Source: Natronocella acetinitrilica (lineage in GTDB: Bacteria > Pseudomonadota > Gammaproteobacteria > Nitrococcales > Aquisalimonadaceae). Taken from it: a DNA stretch of 64,000 nucleotides. The notes below the pieces were generated by a model, which was given only the letters and a program-made list of their open reading frames with translations, did not search any database and was not told where the DNA came from. Positions 16,541 through 25,183 of this stretch are shown here, one piece after another. The position numbers were made by a program, and so were the translations under genes. Location: NCBI RefSeq assembly GCF_024170285.1, contig NZ_JALJXV010000013.1, positions 50,551 to 114,550 of the forward strand, in the 5' to 3' direction. Positions within the stretch are counted from its first letter, which is position 1; the number at the start of each line of letters is the position of its first letter.

Positions 16541-17296
16541 ATGGAGCAGGTGCAGAGCCCCGCGCCGCCGAGCAAGGGCTGGCTGGATGTCCTGGGCCGA
16601 TCCGAAATTCCGCTGGCGGTCTATGGGGTCATCTTTTCGACGATGGCGGTACTGTGGGTGTTCCAGAGTCTGCACCCGGACGTCACGCTGGGATTCTTCA
16701 CCGAGTTGCTCGGTGCCGCCTTTACGCTTTTCATCATCGACACCTTGCTGGTCCGCTCGAAGGTAAAGCGGTGGAAGATCGTCCAGGAACACGTGGATTA
16801 CCTGATTGCCCGGGATGTGAACCGGTTGCGGGACGGCCTGGCCATGCGGGCCTTCGGGTTCGATCCCGTCATCAAGGCGGGACGCTCGGAGGATCAGCTC
16901 CATGCAGTGCGTGAGCAGCGGGCCGCGTTACTGTCAGCCATGGAGGCAAAGTCGCTGGATGAACTGGGTGCGGCTCTCTCGACGAAGAGCCTCTTTACCG
17001 AGAACACATATGCCTATCTGGATGAAAAGGCGAATGCGCTCTGGAATATCTTCAACATGCGATATTCGGAGTACATGGATCCGGAGTTGGTGGCGACGCT
17101 GATTCGCCTGCACACGCACATCAAGGACCTGTGTGGGCATATCCGGCAGCATGGTCGGGCCGCCGCATTCCCGGAAGACGCCGAGTATTATCAGACAATC
17201 GGCCTGCAGGGGGCGCGTCTGAGCGTCCTGGAGATACTGAAGATGGTGAATGATCTCAAGCAGCAGGGTTATTCTAGGGAAGCGCTGAAGTATTGA
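16541..17296 (+). CDS. Two-helix membrane protein of unknown function, C-terminus altered by an element
   Basis: The 251-residue product has two membrane helices (about 26-45 and 52-70) followed by a basic and then helical cytoplasmic domain with no family I recognise. AAACCGAGGAGTG lies just upstream of the start. The last seven codons (from CTAG at 17274) and the TGA at 17294-17296 come from the MITE-like element, so the original C-terminus has been replaced, probably with loss of a short tail. Confidence 0.6.
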   Translation: MEQVQSPAPPSKGWLDVLGRSEIPLAVYGVIFSTMAVLWVFQSLHPDVTLGFFTELLGAAFTLFIIDTLLVRSKVKRWKIVQEHVDYLIARDVNRLRDGLAMRAFGFDPVIKAGRSEDQLHAVREQRAALLSAMEAKSLDELGAALSTKSLFTENTYAYLDEKANALWNIFNMRYSEYMDPELVATLIRLHTHIKDLCGHIRQHGRAAAFPEDAEYYQTIGLQGARLSVLEILKMVNDLKQQGYSREALKY

Positions 17297-17545
17297 CGCC
17301 GCCGCGCTCGAGTCCGGTTTTCGTTCGTGGCTAGAAGCAAGGTGGCGCAGGTAGTGGTTCTACCTGCGGTGGCTTGCGACAACGCCATGGGCGAAAACCG
17401 GCCGAGCCCAATGGGGTTACACGCAGATTTTCCGCGCTGCGTTGTTGCGCCGCTTGGCCGTGGAACCACCACGCCGCTGCGCGCCGCGCCTAGCATCACG
17501 AAAAATCTGTGTGTAACGCGGCGGCGTGAATACTTCAGCGCTTCC
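17278..17545. mobile_element. MITE-like element, copy 1
   Basis: The 268-bp unit has 29-bp terminal inverted repeats with one mismatch (GGAAGCGCTGAAGTATT at each end) and is flanked by direct CTAG duplications (17274-17277 and 17546-17549), as expected of IS5-family (YTAR target) transposition. It has no transposase. The interior holds nested inverted repeats: CCGGTTTTCG (17314) with CGAAAACCGG (17392), CGCAGGTAG (17346) with CTACCTGCG (17360), and a 17-bp pair at 17417 and 17500. It is about 95% identical by eye to copy 2 at 63633. The left end supplies the stop codon of the upstream gene. Confidence 0.85.
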
Positions 17546-17621
17546 CTAGGACGGCGAGTATCGCGACCGACAGGGATGATGACTGAGCGAGGCTGGCTCA
17601 GTCGATCTCAGGAGTGATGCA

Positions 17622-18323
17622 GTGAAGATTCATTACCTGCAGCATGTTCCTTTCGAGGGGCTGGCCAGCATCGAGTCCTGGGCAATCAAGGGGCGTCACT
17701 CCTTGTCGGTCACCCGGCTCTATGCCAACGAGTCATTGCCTGCCGTCAATGAAATTGACTGGCTGATCGTGATGGGCGGGCCGATGAATATCCATGAGGA
17801 CGACAAGTATCCCTGGTTGACTCATGAGAAACGATTCATCGAAGCGGCCATCAAGGGCGACAAGACAGTCATTGGGGTTTGTCTGGGGGCGCAGTTGATC
17901 GCGCACGTCCTGGGCGCGCGGGTTTATCAGGGGCCGTACAAGGAGATTGGCTGGTATCCCATTTCTCTGATCGACGAGGCAAAACACGCGCCTGTCTTCG
18001 CCTCGCTACCGCCCGAGTTCATGGTCTTCCACTGGCATGGCGACACGTTTGACCTACCTCCAGGCGCGACGCGACTGGCATACAGTGATGCTTGCCGGAA
18101 CCAGGCATTCGTCTACAAGCAAAAGGTGTTGGGCCTGCAGTTTCACCTGGAAACAACCAGGGAAAGCGCCCAGCGGATCATCGAGAATTGCGGCGATGAA
18201 CTGGTGGAAGGGCAGTATATCCAGCGGGCTGATGAGATATTGGCGAGAGACAGCGATTTCGCGGCGATCAACAATGTGATGGTGCGGCTCTTGAATAACC
18301 TGTCCGGAAACAACGCAACTTGA
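17622..18323 (+). CDS. Class I glutamine amidotransferase-like protein
   Basis: The 233-residue protein is a stand-alone GATase1 domain: IVMGGPMNI, catalytic Cys87 in GVCLGAQLIAHVLGARVYQG (motif GVCLGAQ), and His175/Glu177 in GLQFHLET. The complete triad suggests active glutamine or gamma-glutamyl hydrolysis; the acceptor partner is unknown. The start is GTG with AGGAG 7 bases upstream. A GACTGAGC/GCTCAGTC hairpin (17581-17603) lies in the 5' leader. It runs directly into the hydratase and GST genes, probably one operon. Confidence 0.82.
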   Translation: MKIHYLQHVPFEGLASIESWAIKGRHSLSVTRLYANESLPAVNEIDWLIVMGGPMNIHEDDKYPWLTHEKRFIEAAIKGDKTVIGVCLGAQLIAHVLGARVYQGPYKEIGWYPISLIDEAKHAPVFASLPPEFMVFHWHGDTFDLPPGATRLAYSDACRNQAFVYKQKVLGLQFHLETTRESAQRIIENCGDELVEGQYIQRADEILARDSDFAAINNVMVRLLNNLSGNNAT

Positions 18324-18337
18324 GAGGCAAAAAAGGT

Positions 18338-19192
18338 ATGCCGACAAGCCTCGACCTGGACGCCCTGGCCTCGGAGATGAAAGCGGCACAAGACGCAGCA
18401 CAGCACGTCGAGCCTTTCACGGCGCGTCTTCCCAGCTTCGATCTCGCCACCGGCTATGATGTTGCGCATCTTGTTCATGAGGCGCGCCTGAAAGAGGGCG
18501 TCCGGCCTGTTGGCCGGAAGATTGGCTTTACGAACCCCGGTATGTGGTCCAGGTACGGAGTCCGCGAGCCCATTTGGGGATACATGTACGATACGACGGT
18601 TTTTCGGCTCGACGACACCCGTGCTGCCTGCAGCCTCGCTGGCCTCGTCGAGCCGAAGATCGAACCTGAAATTGTCTTCGGCTTTCGCAGGGCTCCACGG
18701 GCTGGAGCTGATATTTCCGAAGTCCTTGATGCGGTGGAATGGGTGGCGCACGGCTTCGAGATCGTTCAGTCGCATTTCCCCGGGTGGAGCTTTCAGGCCC
18801 CGGATACCGTTGCAGACGGGTCGCTTCATGGCTTCCTCCTCGTCGGTCCGGAGCAGCCTGTGTCTCAGCTCGGCGCCGATGTCGTTGGCGCACTTGAGTC
18901 CTTCACGCTCGCGCTGGCATGCAACGGTCGACAGGTCGAGACAGGCAAGGGCTCCAACGTACTTGGCAGCCCGCTTTCCGCGGTCGCCCATCTGCTGTCC
19001 GTCCTGGCCAGTCGGCTGGATCATGAACCCCTGCGCGCTGGCGAGATCGTGACCACAGGTACAGTTACCGCCGCTTATGCCGTCCAGGAAGGCGAAACCT
19101 GGCGATCCGATGTGCAGGGAATCAGCCTTCCCGGGCTTACCGTCGAGTTCTCGGCTCAATTGGCCGCTGGCAGGAGAGTCTCTTGTGAATAA
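18338..19192 (+). CDS. 2-keto-4-pentenoate hydratase-type (FAH-fold) enzyme
   Basis: The 284-residue protein has the MhpD/HpaH-like hydratase fold: GRKIGFTNPGMWSRYGV, EPIWGYM, VEPKIEPEIVFGF (metal-binding Glu residues), and GSNVLGSPLSAVAHL. The family adds water to 2-oxo-dienoates or decarboxylates related acids in ring-cleavage pathways; the pathway here is not evident. It lies between a GATase and a GST gene, and its last 8 bp overlap the GST start, indicating coupling. An in-frame TTG (18320) is possible but ATG 18338 is preferred. Confidence 0.85.
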   Translation: MPTSLDLDALASEMKAAQDAAQHVEPFTARLPSFDLATGYDVAHLVHEARLKEGVRPVGRKIGFTNPGMWSRYGVREPIWGYMYDTTVFRLDDTRAACSLAGLVEPKIEPEIVFGFRRAPRAGADISEVLDAVEWVAHGFEIVQSHFPGWSFQAPDTVADGSLHGFLLVGPEQPVSQLGADVVGALESFTLALACNGRQVETGKGSNVLGSPLSAVAHLLSVLASRLDHEPLRAGEIVTTGTVTAAYAVQEGETWRSDVQGISLPGLTVEFSAQLAAGRRVSCE

Positions 19193-19838
19193 TCTCGTTC
19201 TCTGGGGGCGTAGCACCTCGTCGAATGTCCAGAAAGTCCTGTGCATGCTCGCCGAGCTTGAGCTTCCGTTCGAGCAGAAGATCGTCGGGGCGGAACACGG
19301 CGGGCTCGACACGCCCCAGTTTCTCGCCTTGAACCCCTGGGGCCGAATTCCCGTTCTCGTCGATGGCGACCTGGTGATCCGGGAATCCACAGCCATCCTC
19401 CGCTATCTGGCCGCGCAGTATGGGGCCGAACGGTTCTGGCCGGATTCGCCAGCCGAGAGGGCGCGGGTCGATATGTGGTTGGACTGGGTCATCTCAACCC
19501 TGCAACCAGACTTCACGAGGCTGTTTATCAGTTACTACCGGACCCCGGAGGCGCGGCGAAAGGAGCAGGTGGTTTCAACGGCAAGGGCGGCCTGCGAGAA
19601 GCATTTTTCGGGTCTCGATCGTCACCTGGCGAATTCTGACTTCCTTGCGGGTGACACCCTGAGCCTGGCGGACTTTCCCATCGCTCCTGCCGTATACAGA
19701 TATTTCCGCCTGGGGCTCGAGTTGCCGGATTTGCCGCATCTGCGAGCCTATCAGGACCGGTTGGCCGATCGACCGGCATTCCGAACCCATGCGATGGTGC
19801 CATTCGAGTTCATGTACGGAGAATTGTCGGGTGGCTGA
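19185..19838 (+). CDS. Glutathione S-transferase
   Basis: The 217-residue protein has the thioredoxin-fold N-domain (LVLWGRSTSSNVQKVL, with the SxNVQKV motif; NPWGRIPVLVDGD; ESTAILRYLAAQYG) and an all-helical C-domain (FLAGDTLSLADFPIAP). It conjugates glutathione to an electrophile that is unknown. The GTG start with AGGAGAG overlaps the hydratase stop by 8 bp, so the pair is probably translationally coupled. A broken paralogue with nearly the same ends lies at 23579-23863. Confidence 0.88.
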   Translation: MNNLVLWGRSTSSNVQKVLCMLAELELPFEQKIVGAEHGGLDTPQFLALNPWGRIPVLVDGDLVIRESTAILRYLAAQYGAERFWPDSPAERARVDMWLDWVISTLQPDFTRLFISYYRTPEARRKEQVVSTARAACEKHFSGLDRHLANSDFLAGDTLSLADFPIAPAVYRYFRLGLELPDLPHLRAYQDRLADRPAFRTHAMVPFEFMYGELSGG

Positions 19839-19948
19839 TCCGCGTCGGCATGCATCGCAAGTAATGGCAAGGGTTCTATCTTTAGGGCAGCGCCGACTAT
19901 CGCACTAAAGACATGGGGCAGTGCAGAACAAAGCCAAGGAGGTGGCGA

Positions 19949-20119
19949 ATGCTGAGATTCGTGAAGTTCGCAGTAGCGGCTGCTAATAACCGGGATCGAT
20001 TCATCCGTTTTCGTTCACACCAAGCCTGCCTCCAGATCGTAAAGGATTCAGCGTACCAGGAAGATGGGGGGCGAATTACGCAGATCCTCCAGGAGTCTTC
20101 GCTCAATGCCTCGCAATAG
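19949..20119 (+). CDS. Small protein of unknown function (56 residues)
   Basis: An ATG at 19949 follows a strong AAGGAGGTG at about 6 bases. The product is basic in its first half (LRFVKFAVAAANNRDRF) and polar in its second, with no family match. Its stop overlaps the start of the outer-membrane barrel gene (20106) by 14 bases, suggesting translational coupling or a leader role. No conservation test is possible here. Confidence 0.45.
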   Translation: MLRFVKFAVAAANNRDRFIRFRSHQACLQIVKDSAYQEDGGRITQILQESSLNASQ

Positions 20120-21062
20120 GCGATTTCCGGGCTGGCTTATTGCGCTGGTCTTGCTGGTTAGCTTTGTGCCATGCACGGCGTCGGCGGAGGGCTTGTTCTC
20201 GGCAACGGTCGACCGGCTAAGCAGCAGCGACATGGAGTTTCAGCGCCGTGTGTCCAACGCGCCCTTTACGCCGATCGCCTACTTGGGCGCGAGGCGTTAC
20301 GGGAACGCACGTCTGGTTGATGATCGCAGTGGTGAGACGCTGAATTTCCAGCAGACCAACCTCTCCGCCTATGCTGCGCTGCCCGGGTGGGTGGGGCAGC
20401 GCGATGGGGTATTTGCCGGGGGCTGGCTGAGCCACAGCCGATTTTCTGCGGATGAGCCAAGCGCAGAGGATTTTACAGTCGACTCGGTGGGTGTTGCTGT
20501 CGGTTGGCTTCGCCAGGTCCAGCCGCGGTGGCAGGCGGCGGCCTTTATGCTGCCAATCGGGCACCGCAGTTCACTCGGTGATTCGGATTGGAGTCTGCAG
20601 ACGATGGGCGGGGCTTCTGCCCGGTACATTCAGCGAGACGATCTCTGGTGGGCTTTCGGCGTTTTTGCCAATGCAGGTCCTTACGAACGCTATGTGTTGC
20701 CCTACGTCGGCGCGTCCTGGGTTATCAACCCGCGCTGGACCTTGAGCGCCGTCATGCCGTGGCCAGCCTTGCTCTATGCGCCAAGCGGTGATTGGTTTTT
20801 CCGCCTTGGCGCATCTCCATCGGGTGCCAGCTGGACGGTCAACTCGCGGTCTGAAGAGGTTGCCGTCAGTCTTGAGTCCTGGAACTTCGGTGTAACCGCT
20901 GAGCGTCGCCTTGCAGGGCCCCTCTGGGGCGCGCTTGAAGGTGGCGTGAGGGGCTTGCGTGGGCTGCGTTTGGATACGCGCGATGCGACCGTCGACACGC
21001 CGGATTTCAGAGGCGGTAGAAGTGGCTATGTGGCGCTCTCCTTGCGGTTGCGACTTCGCTAG
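20106..21062 (+). CDS. Outer-membrane beta-barrel protein (DUF6268-like)
   Basis: The 318-residue protein begins with a Sec signal peptide (hydrophobic LIALVLLVSF, cleavage after TASA near residue 32) and continues with alternating amphipathic strands rich in Tyr/Trp/Gly, ending in a barrel-like C-terminus (YVALSLRLRLR) although the final residue is not the usual aromatic. It resembles DUF6268 barrels; function is unknown. CAGGAGTC precedes the start. Fifty-six codons of another frame overlap its beginning. Confidence 0.7.
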   Translation: MPRNRRFPGWLIALVLLVSFVPCTASAEGLFSATVDRLSSSDMEFQRRVSNAPFTPIAYLGARRYGNARLVDDRSGETLNFQQTNLSAYAALPGWVGQRDGVFAGGWLSHSRFSADEPSAEDFTVDSVGVAVGWLRQVQPRWQAAAFMLPIGHRSSLGDSDWSLQTMGGASARYIQRDDLWWAFGVFANAGPYERYVLPYVGASWVINPRWTLSAVMPWPALLYAPSGDWFFRLGASPSGASWTVNSRSEEVAVSLESWNFGVTAERRLAGPLWGALEGGVRGLRGLRLDTRDATVDTPDFRGGRSGYVALSLRLRLR

Positions 21063-21124
21063 CGCCGAGAGGTCATGAGCCACATGCTATGTTCCGGTTA
21101 CAAGGGAATGAGAAGGGGAGTGCT

Positions 21125-22153
21125 ATGTGTACGCGAGTGGTTTGGCCGGATGCCAACGGGTCGGTGATCGTCGGCCGCAACATGGACTTTCACAAGGACC
21201 TGCTGACGAACCTGTGGACGCAGCCGAAAGGCATCACACGTGACGACGGGGTGCAGGGAAAGCTGACATGGACGTCGAAGTATGGAAGCGTGGTTGCCAC
21301 TGCCTTCGACATGATCTCGGTTGATGGCCTGAATGAGGCCGGCCTGGCCGGTCACGTGCTGTGGCTGGCGGAGTCGGACTACGGCACGCCGGACGACAGT
21401 CGCGCACAGTTGAGTCAGGCCATCTGGATGCAGTACTTCCTCGACAACTACTCCACCGTGGCGGAAGCCGTCGAGTGGATCGAGAAGTCTGGCGTTCAAG
21501 TGGTCCAGATGATGGACCCGACGGGTGGGAAGCCGCCGGCGATCCACCTGGCTCTCGATGACGCCACGGGGGATTCGTGCATCATCGAGTACAGCGATGG
21601 GAGGCCCAGGGTCTACCACAGCCGCGAGCACCGGGTGATGACGAACTCACCCACTTACGACCAGCAGCTCGAGCTGGTGAAGACCATCAGCGGGCTTGGC
21701 GGCGACCGACCCCTGCCCGGTTCCACTCTGGCAAGCGATCGATTCGCCCGTGCCGCATACTACGTGAGCCGTCTGGACCAGCCGCAGACACAGCTGCAGG
21801 CTGTTGCCGCCATGTTCAGCGTCATCCGCAACGTCGCGCAGCCGTTCCGTGTCCCGGATCCGGGCAAGCCCGATGCATCCCAGACGCTCTGGCAGACTGT
21901 CATCGACCTGACCAACAGGCGCTACGTCTTCGAGTCGACCACCCGCCCCAATATCGTCTGGGTCGACCTGAGTGATCTCGACCTCGGTGAGGGCGCAACC
22001 CAGCTGAAGCTTGATTTGGTGAACGAACTGACCGTCGAGCACGGAATCGCAGGCGAAGTCAGCGACAAGTTCGCCGACACCGGCACGCTGAACTTCCTGA
22101 CTCTCGAGCGCGAAAGTCAACTGCTTGCAGCCGCGTCGAAGGGCAGACTTTGA
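21125..22153 (+). CDS. Choloylglycine hydrolase/penicillin V acylase-family amidase
   Basis: The 342-residue protein is an N-terminal nucleophile hydrolase: after removal of Met1 the catalytic residue is Cys2 (MCTRVVW). Conserved features include GRNMDFH near residue 20, GLNEAGLAGHVLWL, and the NSPTYDQQL and ASDRFARAAYYV regions. It hydrolyses linear or bile-acid-type amides; the true substrate is unknown. No signal peptide is present, so it is probably cytoplasmic. GGGGAG precedes the ATG; starting earlier would bury Cys2, so 21125 is firmly chosen. Confidence 0.88.
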   Translation: MCTRVVWPDANGSVIVGRNMDFHKDLLTNLWTQPKGITRDDGVQGKLTWTSKYGSVVATAFDMISVDGLNEAGLAGHVLWLAESDYGTPDDSRAQLSQAIWMQYFLDNYSTVAEAVEWIEKSGVQVVQMMDPTGGKPPAIHLALDDATGDSCIIEYSDGRPRVYHSREHRVMTNSPTYDQQLELVKTISGLGGDRPLPGSTLASDRFARAAYYVSRLDQPQTQLQAVAAMFSVIRNVAQPFRVPDPGKPDASQTLWQTVIDLTNRRYVFESTTRPNIVWVDLSDLDLGEGATQLKLDLVNELTVEHGIAGEVSDKFADTGTLNFLTLERESQLLAAASKGRL

Positions 22154-22330
<177 letters not shown>

Positions 22331-22579
22331 GTTAGGCGCGAGCTCGAGCCCAAGGTCGGCCACACGCTACGCCTGGAGCGATTGATCTTTGCCTGATCTT
22401 CCGCACGCCGATCTCGGAATGCTTGCTCACCTGAACTACCAGACCAGTTCCCCATCCAGGTCGATCACCTCGAAGCCCCGGCGGGGTCTGACTGTTGATG
22501 GCGTCGAAGGTGCCACCCAGATAGCACACACCGTCTCAAGGCGCGCTTTGCGCTACGAGTGCACTAATTCGGATTCCTT

Positions 22580-23014
22580 CTAAAGCCGCTCCGGCAGGTG
22601 GCTGCGGATGTCGGCGCTTGGCAGCGTGACCAGATCCTTGTCTAGGCTGTGGACCACCAACCGCATCAGCCGCTCTGGCAGGGCGTCGCGCAGCAGCCCG
22701 AGAAAGCGGGGCGGGGCAACGAGTATCAATGCGGTGTAGGCATGGTCGTTTGCGCCGGTAGTGAGTCGCTCGGCAATGGTCTCGGCAAAGCGCACGGCGG
22801 CGCGTTCCCTCAGTGACTCCCGCTTCTCGAGGGAATGGCCGCGTCCGGCTGCGCCAACGGTATGGCCGCGGCGATCAGACTCCAGTTCGCCATCGCGCAG
22901 CCGCAACTCGGGGGCTGCGAGGCCCTCCAGTTCCTGCAAGGTCCCCAGGGGATTGCTCACGCCGAACAAGCGCGCCCTGGACTGATCGGCTACCACCACC
23001 CACAACGTCTTCAT
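22580..23014 (-). CDS. Host attachment protein family (PF10116)
   Basis: The 144-residue protein matches the family by its start (MKTLWVVVADQSRARLFGV), the long basic middle (LESDRRGHTVGAAGRGHS) and the VAPPRFLGLLRDALPERL segment near residue 110. The family name derives from an Agrobacterium attachment gene; the biochemical role is unproven. AGGATAA precedes the preferred ATG. It faces the LysR remnant at 23.1 kb. Confidence 0.82.
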   Translation of the reverse strand: MKTLWVVVADQSRARLFGVSNPLGTLQELEGLAAPELRLRDGELESDRRGHTVGAAGRGHSLEKRESLRERAAVRFAETIAERLTTGANDHAYTALILVAPPRFLGLLRDALPERLMRLVVHSLDKDLVTLPSADIRSHLPERL

Positions 23015-23106
23015 GACAGTTATCCTGCGCTGGTTAGCAAACAAAGTGGACGCGGCTATTACGCGGCTCGGTGGCGCCCGGAGTCTTGATGCGCGTCAAC
23101 TCTCCG

Positions 23107-23458
23107 CGGCGGCGGGGCGGGTCTTTTGGCGTGCCCAAGTCCAAGCTAAGCCGCCGGTTGGCCTTGCTGGAGCAGTGCCTGGGGGTGCGGCTCGTGAATC
23201 GGCCCACCCGTCGCCTCGTACTCACTGAAGTGGGGGAATGCTATTTCCGGCACTGTCGTGCCATGCTGGTGGAGGCGTATGCGGTCGAGGCCCTCACGGC
23301 GGAACCCAGCGGCACCATCAGGCTGACGTGCCCCATCGGACTGCTCAATTTTCACGTTGGGGACATGCTGGCCTTGCGCTCGGCAGCGCTGGCTGCCTTC
23401 GGTTCGGGCGTTGATCGAGTTTCTGGCCGAGCGCTACCGGGTGTTGGAAGAAGACTGA
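23107..23458 (+). pseudogene. LysR-family regulator remnant with internal deletions
   Basis: The frame from about 23107 encodes part of a LysR HTH and linker helix (GVPKSKLSRRLALLEQCLGV, VNRPTRRLVLTEVGE) and then TCPIGLL near residue 90; the start codon region and the first half of the HTH are missing. At 23402-23458 another frame gives RALIEFLAERYRVLEED and TGA, a typical LysR C-terminus. So most of the effector-binding domain is deleted. No function is expected. Confidence 0.7.
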
Positions 23459-23578
23459 TCACCAGGCGCTGATTACGGCGGCAGCGGCCATGGGTGTAGA
23501 ATCGTTGACCATTCATTAGTGGCGCCAACTTGCTTTGCTGCTCATGCTTCCGTTAACCGACACCTGCGAGGCACTCCG

Positions 23579-23863
23579 ATGCTAGTGCTCTGGGGGCGTA
23601 GCACTTCGTCGAACATGCAAAAGGTGCTCTTTGCGGGTCTGGGCCGGCATCTTGCGCAGTCCGACTTCCTGGCCGGAGATACGCTCAGCCTGTCGGACTT
23701 CCCCATAGGTCCGGCGGTTCATCGCTACCTGAGGTTTGGCCTGGAGATATCGGACATACCCCACATGCGGGCGTACTACGACCGCTAGGCCGCACGGCCA
23801 GCGTCTTGAGGCAACGCGATGGTCCCGTTCGAGTTCATGTACGGGAACCTGTCCGGCGACTGA
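23579..23863 (+). pseudogene. GST pseudogene, internally deleted paralogue of the 19.2-kb GST
   Basis: From ATG 23579 the frame gives LVLWGRSTSSNMQKVL (the GST start) joined directly to AGLGRHLAQSDFLAGDTLSL and on to HMRAYYDR, then TAG at 23786-23788. About 120 central residues are missing at the join. After the stop, another stretch (MVPFEFMYGNLSGD, TGA 23861-23863) matches the intact GST's C-terminus. Both ends resemble the GST at 19185-19838, so it is a duplicated and deleted copy. Confidence 0.82.
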
Positions 23864-23918
23864 CGCCGATCCGGCTGAAGCGGTGCAACCAGCCATTCAT
23901 GGGAATCAGGAGGACGCA

Positions 23919-24422
23919 GTGAATTCGGAAGAGTTGAAGGCGCTGCAGGCGCCCCTGAAGGACAAGTACCAACAACAGCCCGATGCGGCAGTCGTTACCC
24001 TGCGGGCGGAAGGCAACCTCGGCGAGGGAATCGCCTGCAGCGTCGATACGGGGCGTGCCCTGGTGGAGGCGGGGCTCCACCCCGCCACCGGTGGTGACGG
24101 CTCCCAGGCCTGTTCCGGCGACATGCTGCTGGAGGCCCTGGCTGCTTGCGCCGGAGTCACCTTGCGGGCGGTGGCGATGGCCTTTGGTGTGGACATCCGC
24201 TCGGGCAAGGTCATTGCGGAAGGCGATCTCGACTTCCGCGGCACCCTCGGTGTGGCGAAGGATGCGCCGGTCGGGTTCCGGGAAATCCGGCTGACGTTCA
24301 AGGCCGACACGGACGCGGATCAGGCCACCATGGACAAGATCATCACGGTGACCGAGCGCTACTGCGTGGTGTTGCAGACCATCCGCAATGCGCCGCCCGT
24401 GGTGGTAAAGCGTCGCGACTAG
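23919..24422 (+). CDS. OsmC/Ohr-family protein
   Basis: The 167-residue protein has the OsmC-fold signature: GSQACSGDMLLEALAACAGV with the redox Cys and a second Cys in TERYCVVLQTI. The family reduces organic peroxides or handles other electrophiles through a Cys pair. The start is GTG with CAGGAGG at 6 bases. It lies among broken genes, yet its own frame is intact with no sign of decay. Confidence 0.82.
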   Translation: MNSEELKALQAPLKDKYQQQPDAAVVTLRAEGNLGEGIACSVDTGRALVEAGLHPATGGDGSQACSGDMLLEALAACAGVTLRAVAMAFGVDIRSGKVIAEGDLDFRGTLGVAKDAPVGFREIRLTFKADTDADQATMDKIITVTERYCVVLQTIRNAPPVVVKRRD

Positions 24423-24426
24423 GTCC

Positions 24427-24918
24427 TTACTCCAGGCGTTCCCGCAGACCGTTCGCGAGCACGTCGGTCACTGCACGAATGCGCGCGGTGCCGCTCATGT
24501 CCGGGTGGATCAGCAGCCAGAGGTCGCTCGCCAGCGCTGGAATCGGATCGCCGATCCGGACCAATGCCGGGTCGGGGTCCCCGAGGTAAGTCGGAAGCAC
24601 CCCCGCGCCGCTACCATCCCGAATTGCCGCGTACATGGCGAGGCCCGAATCGGTGCGGTAGCGGCAACAGGCATCCAGGCCCTGCTTGGTCATCCAGTCA
24701 TCCAGCAGACGATAGCCCATGACCGCGCTCGCCCCGATCCAGTCAGCGCTGGCGAACGCTTGTCCGGTCTTCAGCCGCTGGGCAAGCTCGGGCGCGGCGT
24801 AGATGGCCTGTTGGATTCTCCCCACCCGTCGGCCGGCCAGTATTTCGGGAGGATTCGACACCGGGCGGATGGCACTATCGGCCTCGCGCCCAGCCAGGTT
24901 GAAGGACTGGCTTGACAT
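24427..24918 (-). pseudogene. LysR-family effector-domain fragment
   Basis: The frame (up to 163 codons) begins mid-domain at SFNLAGREADSAIRP, the region that normally follows 110-130 residues of HTH and linker, and continues to a normal LysR C-terminus (DPALVRIGDPIPALASDLWL, then IRAVTDVLANGLRERLE). No HTH lies upstream in any frame I examined. A second open stretch on this strand (24878-25066) has RLVRLKVFEPLNPRR and LQPGQVLVKAGVGLTG, reminiscent of a medium-chain dehydrogenase N-terminus, but too short to assign. The region 24919-25183 otherwise shows nothing. Confidence 0.7.
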
Positions 24919-25183
24919 GGGTTTCAGCGCCCTGCCTCACCAGCTGTCCCCAGGTGTGCAGGGACACCGATACGCCTGTCAATCCGACTCCGGCCTTCAC
25001 CAGCACCTGGCCCGGTTGCAGTCTTCGTGGATTCAGCGGCTCGAAAACCTTGAGGCGGACGAGCCGCTAGATTTCCCAGGGTGGGCAGACTGGGAGGAGC
25101 CAGGCACCGGTCGTCACGTCGGACCAACCGTGCTAGAACAGAATGACGAGGCGTGAACGGCGTCAACGACGGGGAGGTCTCCG

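Noticed and set aside
17327..17617. Open frame inside MITE copy 1 (and the similar one at 63682-63879)
   Set aside because: The frame exists only because of the inverted repeat structure, has no ribosome binding site, and changes between the copies; no coding signal.
22331..22579. Open frame on the minus strand (CYLGGTFDAIN...) near the VOC remnant
   Set aside because: No recognised family, no ribosome binding site, and stops soon; probably chance in degraded DNA.
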